A stretch of 20,068 nucleotides of DNA from Oppiella nova (lineage: Eukaryota > Arthropoda > Arachnida > Sarcoptiformes > Oppiidae). The notes beneath the pieces are model-generated. The model saw nothing but the letters and a program-made list of their open reading frames with translations, was not told the DNA's origin and made no database searches. The position numbers and the translations under genes are program-made. Shown piece by piece: positions 1 through 9,771 of this stretch; the stretch's first letter is position 1; each line of letters begins with the position of its first letter. The DNA lies in assembly GCA_905397405.1 (NCBI GenBank), contig CAJPVJ010000842.1, forward strand, positions 1 through 20,068, given 5' to 3'.

Positions 1-1208
1 ATAAGCACTGATACCCTGTGCGAGCAGATGCAGGCATACGAGTGATGCGATTAGAGTGTAGTTCCACTCATACCACACATACACACAGTCACCGCAACTT
101 TCAGCTAACTGTGCGCTACTCACAGCTTAATCTGCTTGTTATTATACAATGTATTGCTTTATCATATATTTTATAGATATATAAAATTATATTGCTAATA
201 ATTGCATTAAATGAGCATTGCTATTAATTAAGTTTGTCCTTGCTACTAATTTAAAAATTAAATTAATATACGATTTGAATTGAATCCTATGTAAACGGTA
301 AGTGTTATTAAAAATAAGTTTTTTATACTTAAAAATTTAGTCTTAAATCATATAGTTTAGAAATTTATAAGTTAGCAAGTATATTTAATTACGTATAGAA
401 TATTCAGATATTTATTTCTAACAAAGGTTTTCGTATTTATTAACACTAATAGTCTTATAAAAACTTTTATTAAATACAAGTAAATAAAAACTTTTTACAT
501 ATTATATTAACATAATTCATGAATATTCTGATACTTTATTGTCTGGCACTGGCATTCAAATCCCTGTCCACACGTACACAATAACACACATACATCGCGT
601 AGACATCTCATTGCCTGTCATCGCATACTTAATGCGAAACTTAATTCTTTAGCGAAGAATAAAAGGCTTTCCTCTCGTCTATTGTGTTATCTCTGGTCTA
701 CATATCAAAGACAGTGAGACGAGAGAGAGAGAGAGAGAGAGAGAGCTATTAGTAGCCCGAAAGACACTACAATTATACAGACCATTGAATTAACGTCTGA
801 TTTAATTCACGTGTCTTTCATCGCAAGTGAACCGATAATTGTGTCTCTAATCCGATATATAATCGCAAATAATAACAACTATTCACTCACTGTGTGAGTG
901 ATTGGATTCAGTAGTAATTTGTGAGTAAAAATTAATGTTATTTTAGTTCACCCTAACCATTTTTGTGCTATAAAAACATTGCTTTTAATTTAATATAACT
1001 GTGTATTTATCACTCAATTTAAACGCACTATACATACAATTCTTGATATAAAAGCACAGAATATTCTTGTGAACTATAGTAGAGTATCTATTGTTCACAA
1101 AAATATTCTGTATTTTTATATAAAGAATAGTACTTATAGTTAACTATTGAATGATAGCTAACTATTACTAAACCTATTAATAGCCACACAACCCGTACAA
1201 CGGATACA
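1..1208 (+). other. Non-coding flank, candidate promoter/5'UTR of the GPCR exon
   Basis: No convincing coding region is seen on either strand. The stretch is AT-rich from about 130 to 540, then mixed in composition, with a GA microsatellite at about 720-746. It leads into an ATG at 1209 in a good context (A at -3, G at +4). It is plausibly regulatory or 5'UTR, but no specific promoter element can be assigned. Confidence 0.4.
720..746. repeat. (GA)n microsatellite
   Basis: About 13 uninterrupted GA dinucleotides lie roughly 460 bp upstream of the GPCR start codon. In arthropods GA tracts near promoters can bind GAGA-type factors. Here that is only a possibility, and a neutral microsatellite is equally likely. 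Confidence 0.9.
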
Positions 1209-1508
1209 ATGGCCACTGAACTACCGGCGCTACACCATCATCACCCCATCATTCACGCCAACCACACCGCTAATTATAGCGCCGGTAGTGTCGACCCATA
1301 CACCGACATGTTGGAAGAGACCATATATTTAGCGCAAAACTGTGAACTCTTTACGAGTTTTAACTTTTCTGAATACAATTTCCCGAATCCGGACATAATT
1401 AGTCACCCATTCGTATGGAGTGATTACCTCAAGATAATCGCCTGTATTGTCACTATAATCGTGATATTGTTGGGCAACACCAGTGTAGTCATAGCCGTGC
1501 TAATTTAG
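1209..1508 (+). CDS. Rhodopsin-family GPCR, N-terminus and TM1 only (first exon or truncated copy)
   Basis: This 99-residue ORF starts with ATG in a good context. The N-terminal 70 residues look extracellular, with candidate N-glycosylation sites at Asn18 (NHT), Asn22 (NYS) and Asn52 (NFS). A tryptophan (W70) precedes a hydrophobic helix at about 73-99 ending in the class A signature G89-N90 (position 1.50) followed by TSVVIAV. This fits the N-terminus and TM1 of a peptide-type class A receptor; the subfamily cannot be decided. The frame stops at TAG 1506-1508, exactly where intracellular loop 1 should begin. A good splice donor (GTAAAC, 1511-1516) lies just past that stop, and weaker GT sites lie before it. 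No other transmembrane segments were found downstream on this strand. It is either a first exon whose partners lie outside the window or a truncated pseudogene. Confidence 0.55.
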   Translation: MATELPALHHHHPIIHANHTANYSAGSVDPYTDMLEETIYLAQNCELFTSFNFSEYNFPNPDIISHPFVWSDYLKIIACIVTIIVILLGNTSVVIAVLI

Positions 1509-1555
1509 TTGTAAACAAAAATGCTTGCAAGAAGCGAAAGATAAGCCTATATTAG

Positions 1556-1858
1556 TCAGGACTCATCCGATATATTGAACCAGATATGATTTATTATTTA
1601 AATAGTTTACAACCATATTCACAAAGACATCACATACTTAATGCACCGGTAGTTAAATTGAAGCAAATTCTGTGCTCAATGGCCACGAGTCCAGCATTCA
1701 ATGAACGGCCCGAATGTTCACAAGTATTGCGTGAATACAGCGAATGGACTGTCGATCGAAATATTATCACAAAAAATGAAATTCAGTTATTATTACCTAG
1801 ACTTCAATCCCACGAAAACACATTTTTCTATCAATTTATTGTCAATCGATTGAAATAG
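1556..1858 (+). pseudogene. Orphan exon resembling a protein-kinase C-lobe tail
   Basis: The open frame runs from just after an in-frame stop (TAG 1553-1555, which also reads as a candidate AG acceptor) to TAG at 1858. The first ATG is at 1586 and gives 90 residues. Residues 31-48 read S-M-A-T-S-P-A-F-N-E-R-P-E-C-S-Q-V-L. That spacing of Met, Ser-Pro, Arg-Pro and Val-Leu is the pattern of kinase subdomain XI, where a conserved Arg lies near the end of the catalytic domain. A charged tail ending in a Phe/Tyr-rich segment follows. No upstream kinase exons (glycine loop, HRD, DFG) are visible on this strand, so this would be a last exon without its gene. It follows the GPCR stop by only 47 bp. 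AATAAA occurs about 40 bp downstream. The kinase assignment is inference from one short motif; the exon could also be an unrelated small protein. Confidence 0.35.
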
Positions 1859-2706
1859 AAATTGTATTTTTTTATAAACAAATTGTGTAAATATAATAAA
1901 ATTATTATATGAAACCTTTCAATTGTTATTATATAAAACCTTTCGAAGAAAATAAATTTGGATTTAGATTGATAATTTTATAAGGCGTGATCCACAAACT
2001 ACATACGCACGCCTAGGTGGGGGAGGTCATGCAAAAGCTTATGTCCCCATGTTAAACTCCTAAGTAAGATGGGCTTGTCGGGGGGAGAGGGGTCAATTTG
2101 ACCAGAATTTTGCGTACGTACTTTATGTTGTGCTGTATTTTGAACTGACTTATCTAGATACCAAGAATATAAATAAATTTAACAATCAATTTAAGAACAT
2201 ATTTATAACATTTTTATTTATCGCAGGGTTATAATGTAACTTAACTTAAACACTGTTTAAAATTAAAAATTTCCTTGGATATTATACATTAAAATATTTA
2301 TATGTTAGGTAACATCATTATTTTCATGCATATTTATATAACTGGTTTGTAATTAATTAATTAATTTTTAATTTATTCTCAAAATTCATATGGTTTTTAA
2401 TAGGTTAGATTAAAAGTGAATTTTTAAACTTCATGAATTACTATTGACCAACATATCGTACATTCAGAATCGGAAGTATAATATTATCTGAAATCTAATT
2501 TTGGGTTCAAATGATATTTTTCAAAAGCCTATACCAGTTTTGTTTGGGTGTATTTAGCTAACTGTCACCTGTATTTAGGTGTCTGTCTGTTGGAGAACAT
2601 AAATAAATTGAAAACACGGAAAAACCTTATTTTCTTAAATTCTAATTAAAGCCGTTTCCAAAATAACGATTTTGAACGAACTTATAGTTTCCAACTTTAT
2701 ATTAAC
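1859..2706. other. Intergenic stretch between kinase-like exon and repeat-protein gene
   Basis: AT-rich and without a supported gene. It opens with a short imperfect tandem duplication at about 1900-1945 (two copies of a segment ending in aaacctttc) and contains the MITE-like element near 1983-2130. The remainder, 2130-2700, includes the 3' flank of the minus-strand repeat protein. Confidence 0.5.
1983..2130. mobile_element. MITE-like element with imperfect terminal inverted repeats
   Basis: A GC-richer island of about 150 bp sits in AT-rich DNA. The segment at 1996-2009 is an inverted match to 2111-2124 (12 of 14 positions, core TACGCA/TGCGTA). G-runs lie inside it (gtgggggagg near 2017-2026, ggggggagagggg near 2080-2092). 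It has no coding capacity. The structure fits a small non-autonomous DNA transposon remnant. The outer ends are degraded and no target-site duplication could be fixed. Confidence 0.4.
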
Positions 2707-3905
2707 TCAGACTGGTATGGCTCGTAAAATTTCTTGGATTGTGGGACGGGCGTTGTCCTGGTACTTTGGTGAATACGCTTCATAGGTGCTTGCTGATGGG
2801 ATATAAGGTATATTGTTGCCTTCAACCGGAGGGTTAGAGCTTGGGATATAGGGTATATTGTTGCCTCCCGCAGGTACAGCATGGTCCTGAGCCCGAATTG
2901 GTTTGCCAATTCCCTTGGAGACTGTTCGACCGGCGTTGTCCTGGTAATTTGTGGGAAACGCCTCGTTGGTGCTTGCTGGTGGAATATACGGTATGTTGTT
3001 GCCATCAATCGGGGGGTCAGCCCTTGGGATATTATACGGTATATTGTTGTTTTCAACCGGGGGGTTAGCCCTTGGGAAATACGGTACAGTATTGTCCCTT
3101 GCCCGGTTTGGATTGTCAATTCCCTTGGTGACTATACGGCCGGCGGGGTCGACGTATTGTTCAATATAAGCTTCCTGGGTGCTGGATGGTGCAGACCCCG
3201 GTACAGTGTTGATGCTGACAGGTCCACTCCACATTGCAGTTAAGTCCTGTACCCGGTGCTGTTTAACAGTTCCTCCATCTCCACCATGCCCAACTCTTCC
3301 ATCAGCTCCACCACCAATGTCCAAACCAACCAACTTTTTAAATTTAAATGCACAGACACACAAATAGAAAATAATTAAATTATTTAATTGAATATTTAAT
3401 TAATTTCTCTCATAATTAATTAAATTAATTGATTTCATTTAATTAATTTACAAATTACATGAGAAAGTAAATTACTTCGTATGTTATAAGAAATGAACGG
3501 GGTATACAATAATCGTGTATTTTTAAGCTACATGACAAGAACTTACTAGTTGATATTACCGTAATTTATTACTATCATAGCATTTAATGAATTTAGGATA
3601 ATAAACACGCAAATTACATTGGAAACAAAAATTGATCATACTTATTAAAACTTACAATAATAGTATTTTATATTGGAAACTAGCACAGGTTTTATTTGCC
3701 CTCGCTATATATAAAATTTATATAACAATAAATTTTTAATCTTTAATTAAATATATCCTTAATTAAAGCTACTTTTTATTTACTTAAAGTACTCACACTT
3801 AAAATAAGTTTTAAAATAATACAATTAATATTTATATAATGAAAACATACCGGTAGGCCCAGTAACCATCAATATTGATAAGCCTAAAATGAGTAGCGAG
3901 TTCAT
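2707..3905 (-). CDS. Secreted Pro/Asn-rich protein with internal ~70-residue repeats
   Basis: There are two exons on the minus strand. Exon 1 (3851-3905) starts with ATG and encodes a signal peptide (MNSLLILGLSILMVTGP), ending at a good donor (G|GTATGT). Exon 2 ends at the TGA at 2707 and gives about 200 residues. The acceptor is uncertain: AG sites giving exon starts at 3305 or 3293 match the phase, while one at 3333 looks like other acceptors here but is out of phase. After a Gly-rich start the chain carries three copies of a module (ST-x-EA ... Y-x-D-x-AGR ... KGI ... RA-x-D) at 3082-3183, 2872-2973 and 2710-2790. Between them are submotifs of the form NNIPY-x-IP-x2-NPPVEG. It has no cysteines beyond the first few residues of the open frame. 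It is likely an extracellular structural, matrix, cuticle or salivary-type protein. The family is not recognised, and low complexity makes homology assignment risky. Confidence 0.55.
2710..3183 (-). repeat. Coding tandem repeat, period ~210 bp
   Basis: Module starts at 3183 and 2973 are exactly 210 bp (70 codons) apart, and the third starts at 2790 after a shorter spacer. The shared protein pattern is ST-x-EA, Y-x-D-x-AGR and P-x-RA-x-D. The repeat also produces spurious open frames on both strands, because its period and composition keep stop codons rare. Confidence 0.8.
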
Positions 3906-5189
3906 TTTTTTAAAAATTTAATCCTTTGCTTCCCTTTTTAAAAAATTATATTTTCTACTCTTTTGCAACCAATTTGAATAAAATTGATGCACAAAATGAA
4001 TGATTTTAACAAAATCTGTGGAAACCCAATATCTATATTAAAAGTTTAGTAGCCAGATCATTTAGTCGAGGGTGATAAAGTTGCTTAAGTATAATCCACC
4101 GCTTAAAAGTACAAATGTTTCTGGTAAATATTAAAATACTGAATTACATGCTAGTTAATAATTAATTTTATCTATCAATTTAAATATTCGGGGATTCAAT
4201 TGTAATAATTGTATTTAAATGTTAAATATATATGATTTTACGACACCCTTTGGTATGGTTACTATGCTTTCCAAAAACGTATGGGACAGGTAGCGCACAG
4301 GTTCAAGTTTTTATTTAATAACTTACTGTTAATTTACTTGCAATATAAGTTTGATATATTAAATGATACTACTGGTATATTGTAATATAGTAATTGGTGT
4401 TGACTTTATCATTTTATTCAATAATTATTTGTAAATGCTGTTGCGTAATATGTTGTAAAATCAATATTTTATGTTTTTTACAAATATATTAAAAATTAAA
4501 TTATTTATAAATATCTTATTATTAAATTTAATAAATTGAGTAAAAATACTTATATAAAGTTTCTACTTATACTCATTATAAGTTAACATTTATATTATTG
4601 TAATATTGTACATAAGAACTACATGTACCAGTAAATAGATATTTGATATATTTGGTATTTGAAGCACAGTATTGTACTAGTATTAATTTATTTTATTTTA
4701 ATTTATAACATCGGTATAATCTGGAATTAAATTATTTCAAGTACACTTTATTATTAAATACAATTAATATAAACATTAAGGGAAAATTTATTAGTTAGAT
4801 CATAATTAATTTATAACCTCTATATTGTATCCTTACTACCAGGTACAATATTCTTTAATATAATTTTTTTTTAAATTAATAATTTATAACTAATTATGGT
4901 GTAACAAAAATAGTTGTCACATTAATGCTACTCTAATAATATTACTATTTCATTTTTATTATAAAATATATATGTCATGTATTAATTATGAATAGCACAA
5001 AAATTTATTTAGAAATTTTGTAATTAATTTTGCGATATATTGTATGGACATACAAAGTATGAAAACATTTGTGTTACAAGTTAGTTAGTATTAACACGAA
5101 TAGTATGATAATGTAAGAATCTCACAAAATTGTAAATCATTTTATTTAATAAACTATAATAATATTTTTCATTCAAAACTGTTTTAAAA
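3906..5189. other. AT-rich intergenic region
   Basis: About 1.3 kb, strongly AT-rich, with no supported exon on either strand and no recognisable element. It must contain the promoters of the leftward secreted-repeat gene and the rightward DEG/ENaC gene, which are divergent. No TATA box or initiator could be assigned with confidence in such AT-rich sequence. Confidence 0.5.
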
Positions 5190-7402
5190 ATGAATTCTTC
5201 AATGAAGTATTATGTAAAACATAAACTTTTATTTAAGTTATTATTGATAACAGGGTTTGTGTACCAAATATATGACCAAACAATCAATTACTTGGAGTAC
5301 GAAGTGAACACTGACTTGAAGTTTGACCGCAATTCACGTGATTATAGTCTAAACCTTTCGGTCACTGTTTGTGTGAATAAATATCAAACAAATTATGAAT
5401 ACTTGAAGAATATTAGCATACATTGTATGGTAGATAAAGTAAATTGTTTACAGTTATCACCGGTATATTTGAGGTATAAGTACCCTTCAGACATATGTTT
5501 CACGTTTATAAATGAGTATAATAATGCAACATATTTTTGGATTGACCCTACTTCTGTGGTTGGTATATCATTGGATAATATGCATGGGGTAACCATCGGG
5601 TTACATCAACCATACAGTCCGTCACAGTTTACTAAAATGTTAAAATTATATAAAAAATCTATATCTATTAATGTTGCCACGGATTTACAGCTACTGTTGC
5701 CCCGACCCTATCGGACAGACTGTTACGACTATGAGAGCAATCGTATGGCAAGTGTTGGCCACAAATCCAGAGCCGACTGTATGTTAAAAGTGATGAAACA
5801 AATTGAGCGCAAAAAGTGTGGAAACAATCACTTCTGGAGTTCACAGACGTATGAAAACGAAAGTCAATTAATAATTAATAATACAATCAATGAATGCATT
5901 GTAAACCCGTATTATAAACAATTGCATAAAGTGTGTCAAATTGAATGCTATAATTATTTAATAAGATTTCGGGTTAATTATTTTGAAAGCAGTGATGATT
6001 TGTTCGTAATTTATTTTTATAATACAAATGTTAATATGGTTTGGAATTATAGCCCAAAAATGGATTTAATTACATATTTGTCATCAATGGGTGGACTGAT
6101 GGGGATGTGGATGGGATTCAGTGTCTATACGATTGTCACCACAACTATAGACGCCTTAAAATTTATTATTTTGAGATTAAAACGGATTAAGAGATGGAAT
6201 ATTAAGCTTAAAAAACAATTACTTTTAGGAAAATATATTAATTTCTCAACACTTATTGTATGTGTTTTATTAATGTGCTGTCAAGTTTATGACATTTATC
6301 AAGAATATCGTAAAAATAATATTAAATTTACTGTGAATTTAATTTCACGCATTAGTGTGCCCCAGGTTCGAGTAATTATTAGCCCAACGGTGATAAACAA
6401 TAAGTTTTTGAATAAAATTTATCCTGATGATAGTAGTAACACAAAATTAATTCTAGAAATATTGTCCACAAGTAATATGCAATTATACCGCAGTATTGTA
6501 TATGACTATAAAGCAGTCGATTGCTATTTTCTATTTACCAACTCATTGAGACTAAACTGCCCTGATCATGAACATCAAATCAATGCTCAAATAAGTGATC
6601 GACCATACATGATTCATAATTATTTCACAAACATAACCAATGAGTTTATGTCAACATATAAATCACTACTAATTGATCACCGATTGGAGAGAATTGTGTT
6701 GAGGTATAGGAGCCGTAATTGTCTGTCGTATATATTGCTTAATGTAGACTCGAGTGAAACGTATAGAACAGCATTGGCTGACAAATACAGCGAAACTAAT
6801 GTCATGTTTAGTACGAAATCGTATCGACAGTTAAATAGAGATTCATTTCAATGTATAGAAAATGGGCCAACACTGGCCGACCAATTGTTTTATAGCAATG
6901 ATTTTAATCGGCGAACAAATTACCGAGGTTGCATAGTTCGTGAGCTAAATCATACACTCAATTGTCTGCCACTTATTGGTGTAGACTATTACATAAGAAT
7001 TGAAAAGCATTTGGAATATTCTGGGTATAAATTCTGTGCTAATTATACGGATTCTGTGCTAATTATACGGATTCTGTGAATCAAACTGTTATGAATGAAA
7101 TTAGGAGAAAATGTCATAAACTTCATTCCTATGATAGGAGTTATTGCATAAATAATATGATCGAGACAAATTTAGTAAAAGTGCGATCTAATCTGAATTA
7201 CACCCAGATCAATTTAATACCACATCACTACTTTATGCCACAAATCACTGAACACTTGGCTATGGATTACAATGACTTATACTATAACATCGGTGGCACT
7301 ATTAGTATGTGGATTGGATTGTCCATGCTATCTATTAGCAGTGTAATCTTATATGTATATTATCTGCTAATATCATTATTTAAATTCATTTACAAACATT
7401 AA
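5190..7402 (+). pseudogene. Tandem two-domain DEG/ENaC (amiloride-sensitive) sodium channel, frameshifted in domain 2
   Basis: An intronless frame of 629 codons (5190-7079) is followed by an overlapping frame (7076-7402). Domain 1 has TM1 at about residues 12-26, then a large extracellular region with paired Cys (C178, C197, C210, C236, C249, C253). It ends in a TM2/pore helix at about 293-326 containing G-G-L-M-G-M-W-M-G-F-S, the DEG/ENaC selectivity motif G-x-S (309-311). A basic linker of about 25 residues leads straight into a second TM1 (351-370) and a second extracellular domain (Cys 446, 457, 511, 555, 581, 592, 616). The second TM2 (G-G-T-I-S-M-W-I-G-L-S, near 7300-7325) is in the other frame. 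A 20-bp tandem duplication (7031-7070) causes the shift. Without one copy the frame is continuous, at 730 residues. Known family members have one domain and form trimers, so a covalent dimer is unusual. The broken frame means recent decay, a segregating allele or an assembly error. The family call is firm; function is unknown. Confidence 0.85.
7031..7078 (+). repeat. Exact 20-bp tandem duplication causing a frameshift
   Basis: Positions 7031-7050 and 7051-7070 are identical, and the next 8 bases repeat the start of the unit. Because 20 is not a multiple of 3, the second copy moves translation into a frame that stops at 7079. The intact TM2-coding continuation lies in the frame one would reach with a single copy. 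Confidence 0.97.
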
Positions 7403-7827
7403 TTTACAATAACTATATATTATATTAATATTACAAACCATTGTTGCGACTCGGGACACACAAACATAATTTTTTAATATATAAAATGTTTTAATTTACA
7501 TTTTATTTAGCGATCTCGAGTCTGAATAATACACAGAATTTTATAGTATCAGAAATATATCTATATTTATATATTTACCTAATATTAGACCCTGGTGCCG
7601 TGATATTTTACATTCCATTGAGAAGTGGTTTAAACAAATTATATCATATAATTTACAAATGTAATATAGGCTGTTGTTATATAATTTTAAATGCACAAAA
7701 CAAATGTTCAAAAAACAATTATCATAAAAATTTTAATTAGACAAGAAATTGAATGCTAATAGAATTTGTGTAGCATGACAAAATTATTATTTACAATTTA
7801 TTTAATAAAATTGATTTGAAATGTCTA
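7403..7827. other. Intergenic, mostly duplicated 3' flank of ACSF2
   Basis: From about 7501 onward this matches the sequence downstream of the intact ACSF2 gene (12634-12886). Relative to that copy there is an insertion of about 74 bp at roughly 7521-7594. The first 100 bp after the DEG/ENaC stop are AT-rich with no canonical AATAAA seen. Confidence 0.6.
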
Positions 7828-8145
7828 TTAAATATAGTGTTTGGCAGCGATTTCTTTGAGCTTAACCTTTTGCACTTTACCGGTCACTGCCCGGGGAAAG
7901 TCGTCCACAAATTCAATGTTTTGCGGTATTTTAAAGTGACTTATCTAGGTACAATAGAAACAGACAAAAAAATATTCAATAACAACATTAGAATTTAATA
8001 ACATTTTTATAGCGCTAAAATATTCTATTCAACCTGGCTAATAGTATGTTTATTACCGTATTTTCAATTGTAGACTAAATATACATACCTTTCCTTACAA
8101 AACTCGATAACCTCCCGGGGCTCTAGTGAACCGTTATTCTTGAGC
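7501..8145 (-). pseudogene. Relic duplicate of the ACSF2 3' end (last exon plus part of exon 9)
   Basis: Collinear with 12634-13217 of the intact gene. The last-exon copy (7828-7944, 117 nt, same length as the functional exon) is still open and encodes the adenylate-forming C-terminal tail with the G-K catalytic-lysine motif. Its intron and AG acceptor are retained. The exon-9 copy (8089-8145) is cut off after 57 nt, where similarity to the functional gene ends abruptly, and it lacks one base of a C-run near the donor side, which shifts the frame. No other ACSF2 exons accompany it. It is therefore a segmental-duplication remnant without catalytic capacity. The modest divergence, including in the intron, suggests a fairly recent event. 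Confidence 0.9.
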
Positions 8146-8577
8146 CCATAACACCATCTTTGAACCTGATTGTTATATTAGCTATTATTAAATTCTAGTT
8201 ATATCTTTCTTAATTTAGTTTTTTATATTTGAAATATTTTATGGTCAATGTAATCACATTAAAGATTTGTTCATTATTATTATTTTAGGATGATTTTAAT
8301 TGAATTGTTAAATTATTTGTTATTTATCACAATTTCCATGTGTTTAGTTATTAGAATACAACTTTAAATGTTTTTCATTGATTGACAAAATTAAAATGAT
8401 AATATTAATTTAATAACTAAAATATTTTCCATACAAATGTGTATATACCCAAACTTTTAATGATCTCTTGTCAAAATATTTTTTAAAAATATTGTGTATA
8501 GTACAGTATTTGTGACGTGTTAAACACAATAGGAAATTAATTTATTAAACATGTTTTAAATATTTAATTCATGTAAT
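8146..8577. other. Intergenic, AT-rich
   Basis: This lies between the abrupt end of the ACSF2 relic and the 3' end of the first LRR gene. No exon is seen. The LRR gene's polyadenylation signals fall at its right edge (AATAAA on the minus strand near 8541-8546 and overlapping the stop codon near 8577-8582). Confidence 0.5.
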
Positions 8578-9771
8578 TTATTTTTTACAAGTTACAAAAT
8601 TACCGGGGTCAATTAATGAATTGCCATTCAAGCACAGTAACCCCCAAAACCGATCAGTCATGTTATGCTGAATAATCCAATATGAGCGGCAATCTTGACA
8701 ATCAAGTGTCCTAGGTGCTTCAGTCGAAATATCCATCAGGTTTCCAATATTCTCGTTTAAAAAGGGCAAGAATATTTGCTCGGGCACTGTTTTAAAACCA
8801 CCAGGGTATTCTGTGTCCCAAAAGAAATGTACCGTGGTAGGCCTATTCGTACCAATGAGTGAGCCCACTTCGAAATTGTGCTCGCTCAAACCAGTAATTT
8901 GGTGAAACATGATATCAAACCTATTGTTCGATGCCGTGTCTATCGCGAATGAATTTGCGTGAATAGTATTGAAATACGACCATCTGAAAATAATATATTT
9001 TAGATTTTGAAAGTGTCTAATTGTGTATGATCCAAAATCTGAAAGTGCTAAATCTAGTTCCAAGTCCTCGACGTGTTTTTGGTTATCGCTAAATGAGCCA
9101 GCACCCAGTTTAAAGCTCTGCCACTCCGTAAATTTAAGTGTTTTCAAGTTGGTAAATTTATCGGCAATAGCAAAATGGGCAGGATCGTATTTTAGTGATG
9201 CAATGTCTAGGTACGTCGACACATTGTACATGTTACGAAATGCATCTGGATCTATATGGCTAATGTTATTCCAAAGTTCGATTTTGTCGAATACTATGTC
9301 AGCGAACGAATTGGCTCCGAGTTGGACAAAGTATTTACCTCCACCTAAATGAATTGAGTCAAGGTGCTTTTGGTTTGGCTTTAGTGCCTTGCTCATTTTA
9401 CTAAATACCAAATCAAAGTCAATGTCAACGTTGGAATTGTAGCATTCCATGCTATTATCTTTACAGGTGCATGGCTGAATAATAGTTAAGTCATCAGGGC
9501 AATCACCAATTGCTGCATTAAATGTAGTGAGCAAAATAAGAAAAGCTGCTGGATAAAAATAAGAAAACATTTCATAATTATTTTAATACACTTAATATAG
9601 TAATAAGTGGACATTAAATTGTAAAAATAATTTTTTAAGCAACTTGTAATAAATTATATAGCTACTCTAATATAGTATTAAGTTACTATTAAATAATGTA
9701 TTAACTAATAATACATTACTATTAATTAAAATAAATAATTTTTTACCTGACAATTTTGTTGAAATATGCAT
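8578..9771 (-). CDS. Secreted leucine-rich-repeat protein, copy 1
   Basis: Two exons: 9747-9771 (25 nt, eight codons plus one base) and 8578-9548, joined by a 198-nt GT-AG intron in phase 1, giving 331 residues. The join yields a textbook signal peptide (MHISTKLSAAFLILL..., cleavage expected before DCPDD); an in-exon ATG at 9570 is a weaker alternative start. The mature chain opens with an LRRNT-like Cys cluster (CPDD...PCTC...C). It continues with irregular LRRs (N-S-F-A-D-I, I-x2-L-x-N-N-I-x-x-I-x-x-D-A-F) and ends in a Cys-rich cap (DCQDCRSYW ... C-x-N-G-N ... C). This composition resembles the arthropod family often annotated as oplophorus-luciferin 2-monooxygenase non-catalytic subunit. 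That name reflects homology only, and the likely role is extracellular binding. It lies head-to-head with its paralogue at 11163-12321. Confidence 0.85.

Noticed and set aside
2697-3367. Open frames on both strands overlapping the repeat protein (2697-3119 minus, and several on plus)
   Set aside because: They are frame shadows of the 210-bp coding repeat. Only the 2707-3363 minus frame has a matching signal-peptide exon and a protein-like repeat pattern.
7816-7998. 60-residue plus-strand ORF
   Set aside because: It lies antisense to the relic ACSF2 last exon, and the minus-strand translation gives the recognisable adenylate-forming enzyme tail.
3081-8145. Simple tandem duplication of a ~5-kb unit to explain the two ACSF2 3' ends
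   Set aside because: The sequence left of the relic (DEG/ENaC gene) shows no relation to the sequence left of the intact copy (LRR gene), so only the ~0.6-kb segment is shared.
9023-9352. 109-residue plus-strand ORF inside LRR copy 1
   Set aside because: Antisense shadow of the LRR coding exon with no domain features of its own.
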